DNA of 43,750 bases from Candidatus Nanopelagicales bacterium (lineage in GTDB: Bacteria; Actinomycetota; Actinomycetes; S36-B12), in the NCBI GenBank assembly GCA_030728405.1, contig JANQZS010000023.1:1-43750 (forward strand), in the 5' to 3' direction. Both the position numbers and the translations under genes were made by a program. Below the pieces are notes generated by a model that saw nothing but the letters and a program-made list of their open reading frames with translations, did no database searches and was not told the origin of the DNA. Shown here piece by piece: positions 1 through 7,076 of this stretch; position 1 is the first letter of the stretch; every line of letters begins with the position of its first letter.

Positions 1-1237
1 CATTGGACCCTTGGGGTGCATCCCACGTCCACCGCGCCACGCGGTCGGCATTCGAGTCTCCGCCCGCGTTAGTGAAGTCTCCCCCCAGGTATACGACCGA
101 GTCATCAACCTTGAGGGCTCTTACAGGACCGCCCACTCCCTTTTGCCCGGTCGCGTACTGAAGCGGAATCCACGTATCAATCCCCATGTCCCACACTGCA
201 ACCCTGTTTGCGGTCACTGACCCGGCGGTCGTGAAGTCTCCGCCGGCATACAGCAACCCATGAGTATCATCCGTTGCCAGAGCTCTGACGGTGCCAAGAA
301 TTCCGGTGCCGAGGGGATGCCAGGTGTTATTCGCCCACGCAGCAACCCTGATGATGTTGGCATCTCCTGATGCTTCCGTGAACGCCCCGCCTGCATAAAT
401 CGTGTCATCCGTAGCGGCCAATGCGTATACGGAGCCGTTCATGCCGGTGCCGAGGGGCTGCCAGGTGTCATCCGACCACGCAGCAATCTGCCTGGTGTTG
501 GCAACTCCTGACGCGCCCGAGAACGGGCTGATGTTTCCGAAGTCTCCGCCCGCGTACAGGGTGTCATCAGTGGCGACCAGTACTTGTACGGTGTTGTTCA
601 TGCCGGTGCCGAGGGGATGCCAGGTGTCATCCGACCACGCAGCAATTTTGTTGGTGTTGGCATCTCCTGATGCTTCCGTGAACGCCCCGCCGGCATAGAT
701 CGTGTCATCAGTAGCGGCCAGTACTTGTACGTTGCCGTTCATGCCGGTGCCGAGGGGATGCCAGGTGTCATCCGACCACGCAGCAATGTAGTTGGTGTCG
801 GCAACTCCTGATGCGAGCGTGAACGCCCCACCTGCATAGATCGTGTCATCGGCGAGAGTGTTATCAGTAACGGCCAATGCGTATGTGGAGCCGTTCATGC
901 CGGTGCCGAGGGGATGCCACGTACTACTCGACCACGCAGCAATCTTGTCGGCGTCGGCTACTCCGGACGCGGCCGTGAACAAGCCAACCGCGTACAGGGT
1001 GTCATCACTGGCGGCCAATGTGTACACGTTGCCGTTCACACCGGTGCCGAGCGCTGTGAAGGTGCCCCACACCCCGTCGGCGGCACTCGCGGGTGAAACG
1101 ATGGCCCCGGTAGCGAAGGGAACGTTTGCTGAACTGGCCGGGGAGCCTCCCGCCGCCGTAGACACGGACGTCCCGAGAAATCCGGCCAACAAGACACCGG
1201 CGGCCACAAAACTTAATCGGGCAAAGTTATTGGACAC
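1..1237 (-). CDS. Secreted beta-propeller-like repeat protein (partial, C-terminus off window)
   Basis: The minus strand is open from a GTG at 1235-1237 to the window edge, giving at least 412 residues; the ORF track omits it because no stop lies inside. An in-frame TAG sits four codons upstream, so the start is well bounded. The N-terminus (MSNNFARLSFVAAGVLLAGFLG) is a signal peptide with an Ala-rich cleavage region. From about residue 55 come seven or so repeats of 44-53 residues built on W-x-PLGTGMNG, then a short V-x-x-LA segment, DDTIYAGGAFT and IAAWS. Such YAGG-F-T / W-x-PLGTG units resemble Rax2-like or kelch-like propeller blades, so a surface or extracellular binding protein is inferred; ligand unknown. 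The plus-strand ORFs here (402-698, 843-1307) are shadows. The preceding promoter has TAGCGT exactly six bases before GTG. Confidence 0.82.
   Translation of the reverse strand, partial: MSNNFARLSFVAAGVLLAGFLGTSVSTAAGGSPASSANVPFATGAIVSPASAADGVWGTFTALGTGVNGNVYTLAASDDTLYAVGLFTAASGVADADKIAAWSSSTWHPLGTGMNGSTYALAVTDNTLADDTIYAGGAFTLASGVADTNYIAAWSDDTWHPLGTGMNGNVQVLAATDDTIYAGGAFTEASGDANTNKIAAWSDDTWHPLGTGMNNTVQVLVATDDTLYAGGDFGNISPFSGASGVANTRQIAAWSDDTWQPLGTGMNGSVYALAATDDTIYAGGAFTEASGDANIIRVAAWANNTWHPLGTGILGTVRALATDDTHGLLYAGGDFTTAGSVTANRVAVWDMGIDTWIPLQYATGQKGVGGPVRALKVDDSVVYLGGDFTNAGGDSNADRVARWTWDAPQGSN
161..1060 (-). repeat. Tandem coding repeats (about 138-159 bp units)
   Basis: A block reading (plus strand) atgccggtgccgaggggatg and continuing into ccaggtgtcatccgaccacg recurs near 303, 441, 600, 741 and 898 with only a few changes. 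Units are 138-159 bp, all multiples or near-multiples consistent with in-frame blades. The nucleotide identity is higher than needed to keep the protein motif, which suggests recent duplication or gene conversion. More diverged units lie toward both ends. Confidence 0.8.
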
Positions 1238-1243
1238 ATGCTC

Positions 1244-1249
1244 ACGCTA
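1244..1249 (-). promoter_or_regulatory. -10 element TAGCGT, leaderless start of the repeat protein
   Basis: TAGCGT (minus strand) ends six bases before the GTG at 1237. This TANNNT-N6-start arrangement is the known mark of leaderless actinobacterial mRNAs and recurs at many starts in this window. No Shine-Dalgarno sequence is visible. Confidence 0.6.
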
Positions 1250-1277
1250 TCGAGCATCCCGACGGGCCTTGAGATTT

Positions 1278-1291
1278 TTCACACCTGTGAA
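1278..1291. promoter_or_regulatory. Operator-like inverted repeat TTCACA-CC-TGTGAA
   Basis: A 6-2-6 inverted repeat lies about 29 bp upstream of the TAGCGT -10 element of the secreted repeat protein, just beyond where a -35 box would fall. That is a typical place for a regulator to act. The regulator cannot be identified from the site alone. Confidence 0.35.
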
Positions 1292-1576
1292 CCCACGTCC
1301 AACGTGAGACCCTGCACAAGGCGGTGTCGACAGCCTGTTTCACTCGGGCCACACCGTGTCATCCACGGCATACACACCTCTCACCTACGAGCTATCGTTG
1401 GCAACCCATGCGGCTCAGGCCGCATAAACCGCGTGTCTACTTTCCGCGGGGAACGACCGAGGACGTAGGCGCAACTAAGACCCCCCACCGTCGCACCCAA
1501 TGCCCCACCACACACCGGACCTGAACACCATCGGCATCATGGGATCAGTACACAAGGTGCACCCACCGTCTGCGGA

Positions 1577-1596
1577 TTTGTCACTGCAGTGACAAA
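1577..1596. promoter_or_regulatory. Perfect 20-bp palindrome TTTGTCACTGCAGTGACAAA
   Basis: All 20 bases are self-complementary. There is no flanking T-tract and the hairpin loop would be tight, so a dimeric DNA-binding protein operator is more likely than a terminator. It lies about 340 bp upstream of the repeat-protein gene and about 94 bp past the stop of the ATP10-like gene. It does not match the HAIR, LexA or Rex consensus as I know them. Confidence 0.4.
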
Positions 1597-1689
1597 CAGG
1601 GCCGCCCCAGTTCACTCACCCGACCAGAATGATCACTCGGTTCGAGCAGGCCTCCCCACCTGCGCAATGCCGCCCCAAACAAGTGCAAC

Positions 1690-2163
1690 TTACGTGTTAA
1701 GCGCCCCGGCAATTGCATCCCACGCACCCGGCGTTGGCTCACCCGGAACACGCACCATCACCGACCCGTCGCGGGCAATCACGCATGCCTGCACAACACC
1801 AGAGTCGGCGATACCCATCGCGCGTTGCAGTGCTCCAACATCGGTATACACCGTTACCGTGCGGGCAAGCACCCGTGGCACTTTGATGCTTGAGGTCATT
1901 CCACCATCGATGAAGCGCCGACCCAGATTCCACTTGGTGGAAATCACCGGAATTTCCAACACGCAGGTTTGATCGTCACTGGCCATATCAACAGGCGACC
2001 CCGGCACCCCCGAAGCCTCAGCCAATGCGATCCACCGGTCAACACAACCCTGGTGGTTCTGTTGAAAGGCAATGAGGCACAGCGTTTTCGCGGCGGGGAA
2101 ATCACTCGGAAGGTTCAATTCCTCACCCGATAGAGAACGCCCCTGAACCTCGGGGAAACGCAT
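1690..2163 (-). CDS. ATP10-like / thioredoxin-fold protein
   Basis: The 157-residue product starts MRFPEVQGRSLSGEELNLPS and continues with a LCLIAFQQNHQGCVDRW-like segment. This is the pattern of a group of bacterial proteins related to ATP10 and peroxiredoxin-like thioredoxin folds, where a strand (LIAF) is followed by Q-x-x-V/C-D-x-W. The single Cys after the first strand (CVDRW) is not a CxxC pair, so classical thioredoxin redox activity is doubtful. No signal peptide is seen; a cytosolic location is inferred. Its ATG overlaps the desaturase stop (TAATG), so translation is probably coupled to that gene and a shared lipid or envelope context is possible. Fold assignment is moderate; the function is unknown. 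Confidence 0.6.
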   Translation of the reverse strand: MRFPEVQGRSLSGEELNLPSDFPAAKTLCLIAFQQNHQGCVDRWIALAEASGVPGSPVDMASDDQTCVLEIPVISTKWNLGRRFIDGGMTSSIKVPRVLARTVTVYTDVGALQRAMGIADSGVVQACVIARDGSVMVRVPGEPTPGAWDAIAGALNT

Positions 2164-3101
2164 TAGTCGCGGGCGCGCAATCTCTCGCGGAGCGCCTCGC
2201 GCTTGTCATCGAACCGCTTAGCCTGAACATCCATGACGTCGAGCATGTCGGCAAGTTCCTGCCGGGCGATCTCGCCATCAGGCCCAAAGTTATTGCGCTC
2301 AAATACCTTCCAGTATCGCAACACCGGCATCACCACATCGTTGCGATGCTGACCAATATCGTAGATTCCGGCCACTGCGATTTCTACGGCCTTGCGGGTA
2401 AAGCCATCAATGCCATGGCCAGGCATCGCGAAATCTCGAACACTATTGGTGACAGCCTGCATCGTGGCGTCAGGGGAAACCTCGAACGCGGCGTTTAATA
2501 CGTTGCGATAAAACACCATGTGCAGGTTTTCGTCGGTGGCAATACGAGACAGCAGGGCTTCGGCAAGCGGGTCGCCGGTGGCTGTGCCGGTATTGCGGTG
2601 AGACACCCGGGTGGCCAATTCCTGGAACGACACATAGGACAGGCCAGCGAGAAGGCCCGGGTGAGTGGCCGAAAAACCCGCCACCATGTGCTGCATGCGG
2701 GCACGTTCCAACGCTACGGGATCGACCGCGCGAGTCACCACGAGATAGTCGCGAATGGCGATACCGTGCCGGTTTTCCTCCGCCGTCCACCGGCCCACCC
2801 AGGTACCCCACGCACCATCACGGCCAAAAATAGTGGCGATCTCATGGTGATAACTGGGTAGGTTGTCCTCGGTCAGCAGGTTGATGATCAAGCTTGTGCG
2901 AGCCGCCTCGCTGTAGCGCTGCTCATCAGGTGTCCAATCGGTGCCACCCAGATGGGCGAAGTCTTTGCCCTCACTCCACGGGATGTAATCGTGGGGGAAC
3001 CATTCCTTCGCCATGCTCATATGTCTGCTCAGTTCAGCCTCGGCCACCGGCTCGAGTTCGATGAGCAATCGCAGGTCAGCATCTAAGGCTTCGGTGGTCA
3101 T
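2163..3101 (-). CDS. Acyl-ACP desaturase (DesA-type, soluble di-iron)
   Basis: This 312-residue protein introduces a double bond into an acyl chain carried on acyl carrier protein (FA_desaturase_2 family; mycobacterial DesA1/DesA2 are relatives). Di-iron ligands are visible: E78, the E109-N-R-H112 motif (EENRH), E161 and E191-N-L-H194 (DENLH), each pair as ExxH. It lacks membrane segments, as expected for the soluble class. The ORF track begins 14 codons earlier, inside the FUSC gene. The ATG at 3101 is preferred because TACCCT lies exactly six bases upstream, because it avoids overlap, and because the family starts near MTTEALDADL. It follows the FUSC stop by 4 bp and overlaps the next gene at TAATG, so the three genes form a unit, possibly with an internal promoter. 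Confidence 0.87.
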   Translation of the reverse strand: MTTEALDADLRLLIELEPVAEAELSRHMSMAKEWFPHDYIPWSEGKDFAHLGGTDWTPDEQRYSEAARTSLIINLLTEDNLPSYHHEIATIFGRDGAWGTWVGRWTAEENRHGIAIRDYLVVTRAVDPVALERARMQHMVAGFSATHPGLLAGLSYVSFQELATRVSHRNTGTATGDPLAEALLSRIATDENLHMVFYRNVLNAAFEVSPDATMQAVTNSVRDFAMPGHGIDGFTRKAVEIAVAGIYDIGQHRNDVVMPVLRYWKVFERNNFGPDGEIARQELADMLDVMDVQAKRFDDKREALRERLRARD

Positions 3102-3105
3102 GGAT

Positions 3106-5223
3106 CTAGGGTACCCGCCAAGAGCGAAAACTTCGATCGGCAACCATTTCGGCCAGCGTAAGCCAGTCCAATAGCCATACGCTCACGGCCAACGATGCCG
3201 CTGCAGTTTCGTCGTCTAGGTCCATCGCTTCACTCGCGTGGGCAAGCGCGGCGAACGGATCGAACGTGCCTTCGATTTCGGCCGAGTGGGCCAAAGGTTT
3301 TACGCCCGAACCACCCTGGGTCTGTTGGGCCAAATCCTGCCAGACCTCTTCGGTGTGCTGACCCAGCTGATCGACAACGCGGGCGTGTTCAGGCAGCGGA
3401 ACCGGCGCAACCTTGGGTAGCGCCCCCACCATCGAGCCCACCAAAACCAGCACGTGAGTATCTCCCGCGATGCGCGCCCACCGACCCTGGGAAGCATCAA
3501 TGTCACGCCTTTGCACGACACATAAATCGAAAGCTTCGCTGGCGCGTCGGATAACAGCACGATCAGCAGGCCAATGCTCACTCAGCGTCGCTCGCGATAT
3601 ACGCCCCAGCGCGTGATCAACGGAACGCTGTAGGCCGGCTGCACCGGTGTTGAGTGCATCAGCCAGCGCACGTCGCATGTCTGACACCATTCCGCTCGGC
3701 CACATCAAAAGACCCACCACAAGGGCCACGCCAACACCAACACCAATGTCGAGTAGTCGGTCGAAAGCGGTGTCATATTGCGGTGGCCAGCTCAGCGCAC
3801 CAAAGAGCACCAGCACAAAGAAACTAAATGCCCCCTGACCAACGGCGAAACCGATGGCGCGGGAAGACCATGCGGCCATGAAAGCGGCGATCGGAGCGAG
3901 AAGCCAAACGGCTGCAGGGTATGGATTAAGTGCGAGGAGAACGAAGAAGCCAATAACCACACCAACAAGAGTGCCCGTCAAAGCCCGGGCTGCCTGCCTG
4001 CCCGTAGCAGCAGCATCAATGCGCAGAACAGAAATTACACCGAGGATCACCCAGTACCCGTGACTTAAATCAGCGATGGAAACAACGGCAGCGGCTGCGG
4101 CCAGTGCGATACCCGTGCGAACAGCGTGTCGCCCCCACGGTGATCGAAGCGTCGCGTTTACCGCTAGGTCGGTCCACCATCGTTCCGGAGTCTCAAGCGT
4201 GCGTTGATCCGTTTTTCTCGTGTCGCCCAGGACGCGCTGCACCATCACCGACGCATCGGCGGCGAGGGCGAGAAGTATCTGCGCTCCGTGTCGTCGTCGC
4301 GTTTTCTCAATAGCAATTCGGGGTTGAACATTCATGCGAATCTGCCGCACCACAAAATCACGCGCGTCTTCGCGTTGATCATCAATGTCATTGAGTGAGG
4401 GTGGCGGTGAGATGCCATCGAGTGCATCGGCATTGGCGCGCATTGTTGCCACGGCCATGGTTGCGGTAGCTGAAACATCATCACTTTCATCCGGTATCGG
4501 TATACCGGGAAGTGAATCAAAGACGACGCGCATGCGTGATGCCAACAGGATGAGGGCGTGGTTGCTTTCGGCTGTGCCCGCCGGACGAAATGGTTTGCCG
4601 ATCCAGTCGCGGGTCAAGGTGTCGATGGTTTCGCGATAGTGCTCGTAAGTGGTGTCAGGGTTACCTTGGCGCAGCCAACGCGCAGAAACATAGTCGGCCT
4701 GTGCGCGCATAGCGATCGCAATGTCGATACGGATTTGCGAACGTGCGTCGCGCGGAAAGACCAGCAGCAGCACCACAACGGTGACACCCACGCCAATGGC
4801 GAGGCCGAGCACAACCTTGGGCAGGTCGGCCAGTTTAACGTCGGTCGTCACAGCGATGGCATACATGAGGAGAACCGAGGGCGCACCGGCTGCGGGTAGA
4901 CCCCGCAGGGTTGGCACGAAAGCAAGACCTGTTCCCACCACAAGCGTCACGAGCACGACCGATACAAGGTTCACGCTCGCCAAGATGCCAATGACGACGG
5001 CGATGCCGGCGAACCCAGCGGTGGCGATGGGTCCGAAAACACGCACCTGCCAGGGACCGGAAAAGTCCGAGTTGGCCAGGATCGTGGTGGCTAGCAGGGC
5101 GCCGTAGACCACACCTTCGGGGTCGAGGGCCACGCGGGAAACGAGAAAGGCAATAAGGGGAACAGCGATCGCGAGTTGGACCCCGCGCCGGAACGCAGCG
5201 CCGCCGGGATCGTGAATACGCAC
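3106..5223 (-). CDS. FUSC-family membrane protein
   Basis: The 705-residue protein has two hydrophobic blocks, roughly residues 15-160 and 370-520, each with several transmembrane helices, and each followed by a soluble, charged, partly helical region. That duplicated membrane-plus-cytosolic layout is characteristic of the FUSC superfamily (aromatic-acid exporter AaeB, YccS/YhfK-like proteins). A role in export of organic or aromatic acids, or in envelope stress, is inferred from the family; the substrate is unknown. The start is GTG at 5221-5223, preceded by TAGGGT with a six-base spacer. It is divergent from dcd with a 41-bp gap, so the two promoters lie side by side. The desaturase and ATP10-like genes follow directly. 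Confidence 0.78.
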   Translation of the reverse strand: MRIHDPGGAAFRRGVQLAIAVPLIAFLVSRVALDPEGVVYGALLATTILANSDFSGPWQVRVFGPIATAGFAGIAVVIGILASVNLVSVVLVTLVVGTGLAFVPTLRGLPAAGAPSVLLMYAIAVTTDVKLADLPKVVLGLAIGVGVTVVVLLLVFPRDARSQIRIDIAIAMRAQADYVSARWLRQGNPDTTYEHYRETIDTLTRDWIGKPFRPAGTAESNHALILLASRMRVVFDSLPGIPIPDESDDVSATATMAVATMRANADALDGISPPPSLNDIDDQREDARDFVVRQIRMNVQPRIAIEKTRRRHGAQILLALAADASVMVQRVLGDTRKTDQRTLETPERWWTDLAVNATLRSPWGRHAVRTGIALAAAAAVVSIADLSHGYWVILGVISVLRIDAAATGRQAARALTGTLVGVVIGFFVLLALNPYPAAVWLLAPIAAFMAAWSSRAIGFAVGQGAFSFFVLVLFGALSWPPQYDTAFDRLLDIGVGVGVALVVGLLMWPSGMVSDMRRALADALNTGAAGLQRSVDHALGRISRATLSEHWPADRAVIRRASEAFDLCVVQRRDIDASQGRWARIAGDTHVLVLVGSMVGALPKVAPVPLPEHARVVDQLGQHTEEVWQDLAQQTQGGSGVKPLAHSAEIEGTFDPFAALAHASEAMDLDDETAAASLAVSVWLLDWLTLAEMVADRSFRSWRVP
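3108..3113 (-). promoter_or_regulatory. -10 element TACCCT, probable leaderless start of desaturase
   Basis: TACCCT-N6-ATG on the minus strand lies over the last codons of the FUSC gene. It would provide an internal promoter for the desaturase and supports the start at 3101. Confidence 0.5.
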
Positions 5224-5229
5224 GCCCTG

Positions 5230-5235
5230 ACCCTA
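5230..5235 (-). promoter_or_regulatory. -10 element TAGGGT of the FUSC gene (leaderless)
   Basis: TAGGGT-N6-GTG on the minus strand. With dcd's own TAGCCT 18 bp away on the other strand, the 41-bp gap holds two back-to-back leaderless promoters. Confidence 0.6.
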
Positions 5236-5252
5236 CGGGGTGAATCGAACGC

Positions 5253-5258
5253 TAGCCT
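5253..5258 (+). promoter_or_regulatory. -10 element TAGCCT of dcd (leaderless)
   Basis: TAGCCT ends six bases before the dcd GTG. No Shine-Dalgarno sequence is present in the short gap, in line with transcription beginning at the start codon. Confidence 0.6.
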
Positions 5259-5264
5259 TTAGCC

Positions 5265-5840
5265 GTGCTGCTATCTGATCGTGACCTGAAGGCCGAAATC
5301 ACTGCGGAGCGGGTGCGGGTTGAGCCCTACGACCCGGGCATGATTCAGCCCTCAAGCATCGACGTGCGTCTCGATAAATTCTTCCGCGTATTTGAAAACC
5401 ACCGCTATCCCCATATTGATCCGGCGGAGGAACAGACCGATCTAACCCGGCTCATTGAGGCCGGTGATGAGGCATTCATTTTGCATCCGGGCGAGTTCGT
5501 GCTCGGGTCCACCTACGAAGTGGTGAGCCTGCCCGATGACATTGCCGGTCGGTTGGAAGGTAAATCATCCCTGGGCAGGTTGGGCCTGCTCACCCATTCC
5601 ACCGCGGGGTTTATTGACCCTGGTTTCTCCGGTCATGTCACGTTGGAACTGTCCAATGTGGCCACGTTGCCCATCAAATTGTGGCCGGGTATGAAAATCG
5701 GTCAGCTGTGCCTCTTCCGATTAAGTTCACCGGCCGAGCACCCGTACGGTTCCAGCGTCTATGGGTCCCGCTACCAGGGCCAGCGCGGGCCCACCCCCAG
5801 CCGGTCTCACGCTAATTTTCACCGCACCCCCCTCGAGTAA
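5265..5840 (+). CDS. dcd: dCTP deaminase (probably bifunctional dCTP deaminase/dUTPase)
   Basis: The 191-residue enzyme converts dCTP to dUTP. Actinobacterial members close to this sequence also hydrolyse dUTP to dUMP, supplying thymidylate synthesis. The family core is clear: MLLSDRDL start, QPSSIDVRL near residue 25-35, [23 protein letters not shown] with the deaminase residues, [11 protein letters not shown] and [10 protein letters not shown], ending in the [10 protein letters not shown] tail. Full length is typical. The GTG start at 5265 follows TAGCCT by six bases. It is divergent from the FUSC gene and convergent with the endonuclease-fold gene. Its stop is one base before a long palindrome that may act as a terminator. 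Whether it is mono- or bifunctional is inferred from close similarity to mycobacterial Dcd. Confidence 0.95.
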   Translation: MLLSDRDLKAEITAERVRVEPYDPGMIQPSSIDVRLDKFFRVFENHRYPHIDPAEEQTDLTRLIEAGDEAFILHPGEFVLGSTYEVVSLPDDIAGRLEGKSSLGRLGLLTHSTAGFIDPGFSGHVTLELSNVATLPIKLWPGMKIGQLCLFRLSSPAEHPYGSSVYGSRYQGQRGPTPSRSHANFHRTPLE

Positions 5841-5841
5841 C

Positions 5842-5922
5842 CCCCCGCTCACCAAACATTTTGGGTTGCTATTGGTGGTCAAAATGGCCGAATAGCAACC
5901 CAAAATGTTTGATCAGCGGGGG
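5842..5922. repeat. Long palindrome, copy A (imperfect, 32-bp arms)
   Basis: Left arm 5842-5873 (cccccgctcaccaaac continuing to ttgctatt) pairs with right arm 5891-5922 with two mismatches. The 17-nt centre can pair GGTC/GGCC around AAAAT. It differs from copy B (6981-7055) at only about three positions, loop included. It starts one base after the dcd stop, and its right arm contains the TGA stop of the facing gene; the mismatched bases create that stop codon. No T-tract follows on either strand. It may be a bidirectional terminator or a dispersed or mobile palindromic element. Confidence 0.85.
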
Positions 5923-6929
5923 AGGTGGGGTGGATCGCGACGTAGGGCGCTCTTGAGCCGCATGGCAACAACTTTCGGTGATTGCACAATTTCATCCCAA
6001 GTCCATCGCACCACCATCCAGCCTGCCTGTTCCAAGGCCTCCTGGCGTCGCTTTTCCGTGCGCAATGTGTCCGGTGAGTGATACTTCATCATTCCGTCAC
6101 ATTCACCAAGGACTCTCTGCTCGGGCCACCCTAGGTCTGCCCAGTAGTTCTCACCCGAAACACCCTGAACATGCATGCCACAAATCGGTCTCGGCACGCC
6201 CCATTGGTCTAGTGTGCCGCGCGACAGAGATTCAAGCGGTGACTCACTTGCAGGATCGGCGCATTGAATCACCTCCGCCGCCCGCCGAATACCCTGCCAT
6301 CCACGCTGATCTTTCAACGCAGCAATGAGTCTCGCCCGCACTCGCTCGCGGAGTTCCTCGTCGTGCACTATTTGTCGAATATTGATGTTTCCGGTGATTG
6401 AATCAGTGCACCAGCGTCGAAAAAGTGCGTCCATAGCGATGAGGCCTCGGGGGAGTGGAACTGTGCGGGCGACATCTACGGCGCTACGAATGGGGCGCGT
6501 AACTGGAATTCCTGCCACGATTTGAACGTCGAGTGGCGCCAATGGCGATCCATGAATATGGACATTTCCTTCGCGCCGGTAGCGACCTTGAGAAGCAATG
6601 AGGTGAATCTGATCGTCTTCTACATACGGCACCGGGAGTCCGTGGACAGTTAAGGCTGATTCATAACCGACAGCCGCGTGCGGAAAGGCTGCTTGGGCTG
6701 ATCTGATCGCCGTTAGAGAATTACTGACATCGGCAATGGATGTGGGATCGCTCATTGGTAAGACGAAGATCCCGGGCCGTGATCTGACAATTTGGCCGCT
6801 GATTACTGCCTGGCGCACGCGCCCACGGTTGATGCCGGCTAGTTGTGCCTGAGCTATTGTGAAGGGTCGCGTACCGAAAGCAGCAAGTGCTTCGGCGGCA
6901 GTAATGTGGCTCCGATCTGGAGTGGGCAT
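5913..6929 (-). CDS. AbiEi-type winged-helix / DUF559-like endonuclease-fold protein
   Basis: The 338-residue protein has an N-terminal segment (about 10-60, FTIAQAQLAGINRGRVRQAVISGQ then RPGIFVLP) of the AbiEi antitoxin-type winged helix. Next is a middle region with AVGYESAL and PIRSAVDVART, and then a C-terminal PD-(D/E)XK-like domain (about 228-320). Candidate catalytic residues are E233, D265 (ADLGWPE), E276 and D278 (GECDG) and K282. This architecture is common in Actinobacteria and their phages. It is usually annotated as AbiEi antitoxin or DUF559, and its role is not established; defence, DNA repair or a selfish element are options. No partner toxin gene is adjacent. It is bracketed by two near-identical palindromes, and copy A supplies its last codons and stop. 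CATCAT lies five bases before the ATG. Confidence 0.72.
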   Translation of the reverse strand: MPTPDRSHITAAEALAAFGTRPFTIAQAQLAGINRGRVRQAVISGQIVRSRPGIFVLPMSDPTSIADVSNSLTAIRSAQAAFPHAAVGYESALTVHGLPVPYVEDDQIHLIASQGRYRREGNVHIHGSPLAPLDVQIVAGIPVTRPIRSAVDVARTVPLPRGLIAMDALFRRWCTDSITGNINIRQIVHDEELRERVRARLIAALKDQRGWQGIRRAAEVIQCADPASESPLESLSRGTLDQWGVPRPICGMHVQGVSGENYWADLGWPEQRVLGECDGMMKYHSPDTLRTEKRRQEALEQAGWMVVRWTWDEIVQSPKVVAMRLKSALRRDPPHLPR

Positions 6930-6980
6930 AGGTCATGATGCGCCAAAGGCGACTTCAGCGGCCGACATCGTCCACACACA

Positions 6981-7055
6981 CCGCTCACCAAACATTTTGG
7001 GTTGCTATTAGTGGTCAAAATGGCCGAATAGCAACCCAAAATGTTTGGTGAGCGG
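6981..7055. repeat. Long palindrome, copy B (perfect 29-bp arms)
   Basis: Arms 6981-7009 and 7027-7055 (ccgctcaccaaacattttgg continuing to gttgctatt) are perfectly complementary around a 17-nt centre. It sits 21 bases past the stop of the Fe-S oxidoreductase and about 50 bp upstream of the endonuclease-fold gene. It is nearly identical to copy A 1.1 kb away. A short G-rich stretch (ggggag-tggg) follows both copies, so the similarity may extend slightly beyond the arms. Confidence 0.88.
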
Positions 7056-7076
7056 GGAGATGGGTGAGGGTTCAGG

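Larger units (their letters stand above)
1238..1689. other. Intergenic region with operator-like palindromes
   Basis: This 452-bp gap holds no credible gene; its small ORFs lack ribosome sites and family features. Visible structure: TTCACA-CC-TGTGAA at 1278-1291, a 7-bp stem with 4-nt loop (ATGCGGC-TCAG-GCCGCAT) at 1408-1425, and a perfect 20-bp palindrome at 1577-1596. Regulatory roles are inferred only from symmetry and position upstream of the repeat-protein gene. Confidence 0.55.

Noticed and set aside
303-941. Possible CRISPR-like array from regularly spaced repeats
   Set aside because: Repeats are long, spaced 138-159 bp, and stay in one open reading frame; the spacers are themselves conserved blade sequence.
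402-1307. Plus-strand repeat ORFs (MPVPRGCQVSSDHAAI type)
   Set aside because: They are the complement of the minus-strand propeller repeats, which have a signal peptide and sensible blade sequence.
5913-6929. Complete AbiE toxin-antitoxin pair
   Set aside because: Only the AbiEi-type N-terminal domain is present; no AbiEii nucleotidyltransferase gene is adjacent on either side.
5842-7055. Insertion sequence with terminal inverted repeats
   Set aside because: Each end is itself a complete palindrome, no transposase is encoded, and no clear target duplication is seen.
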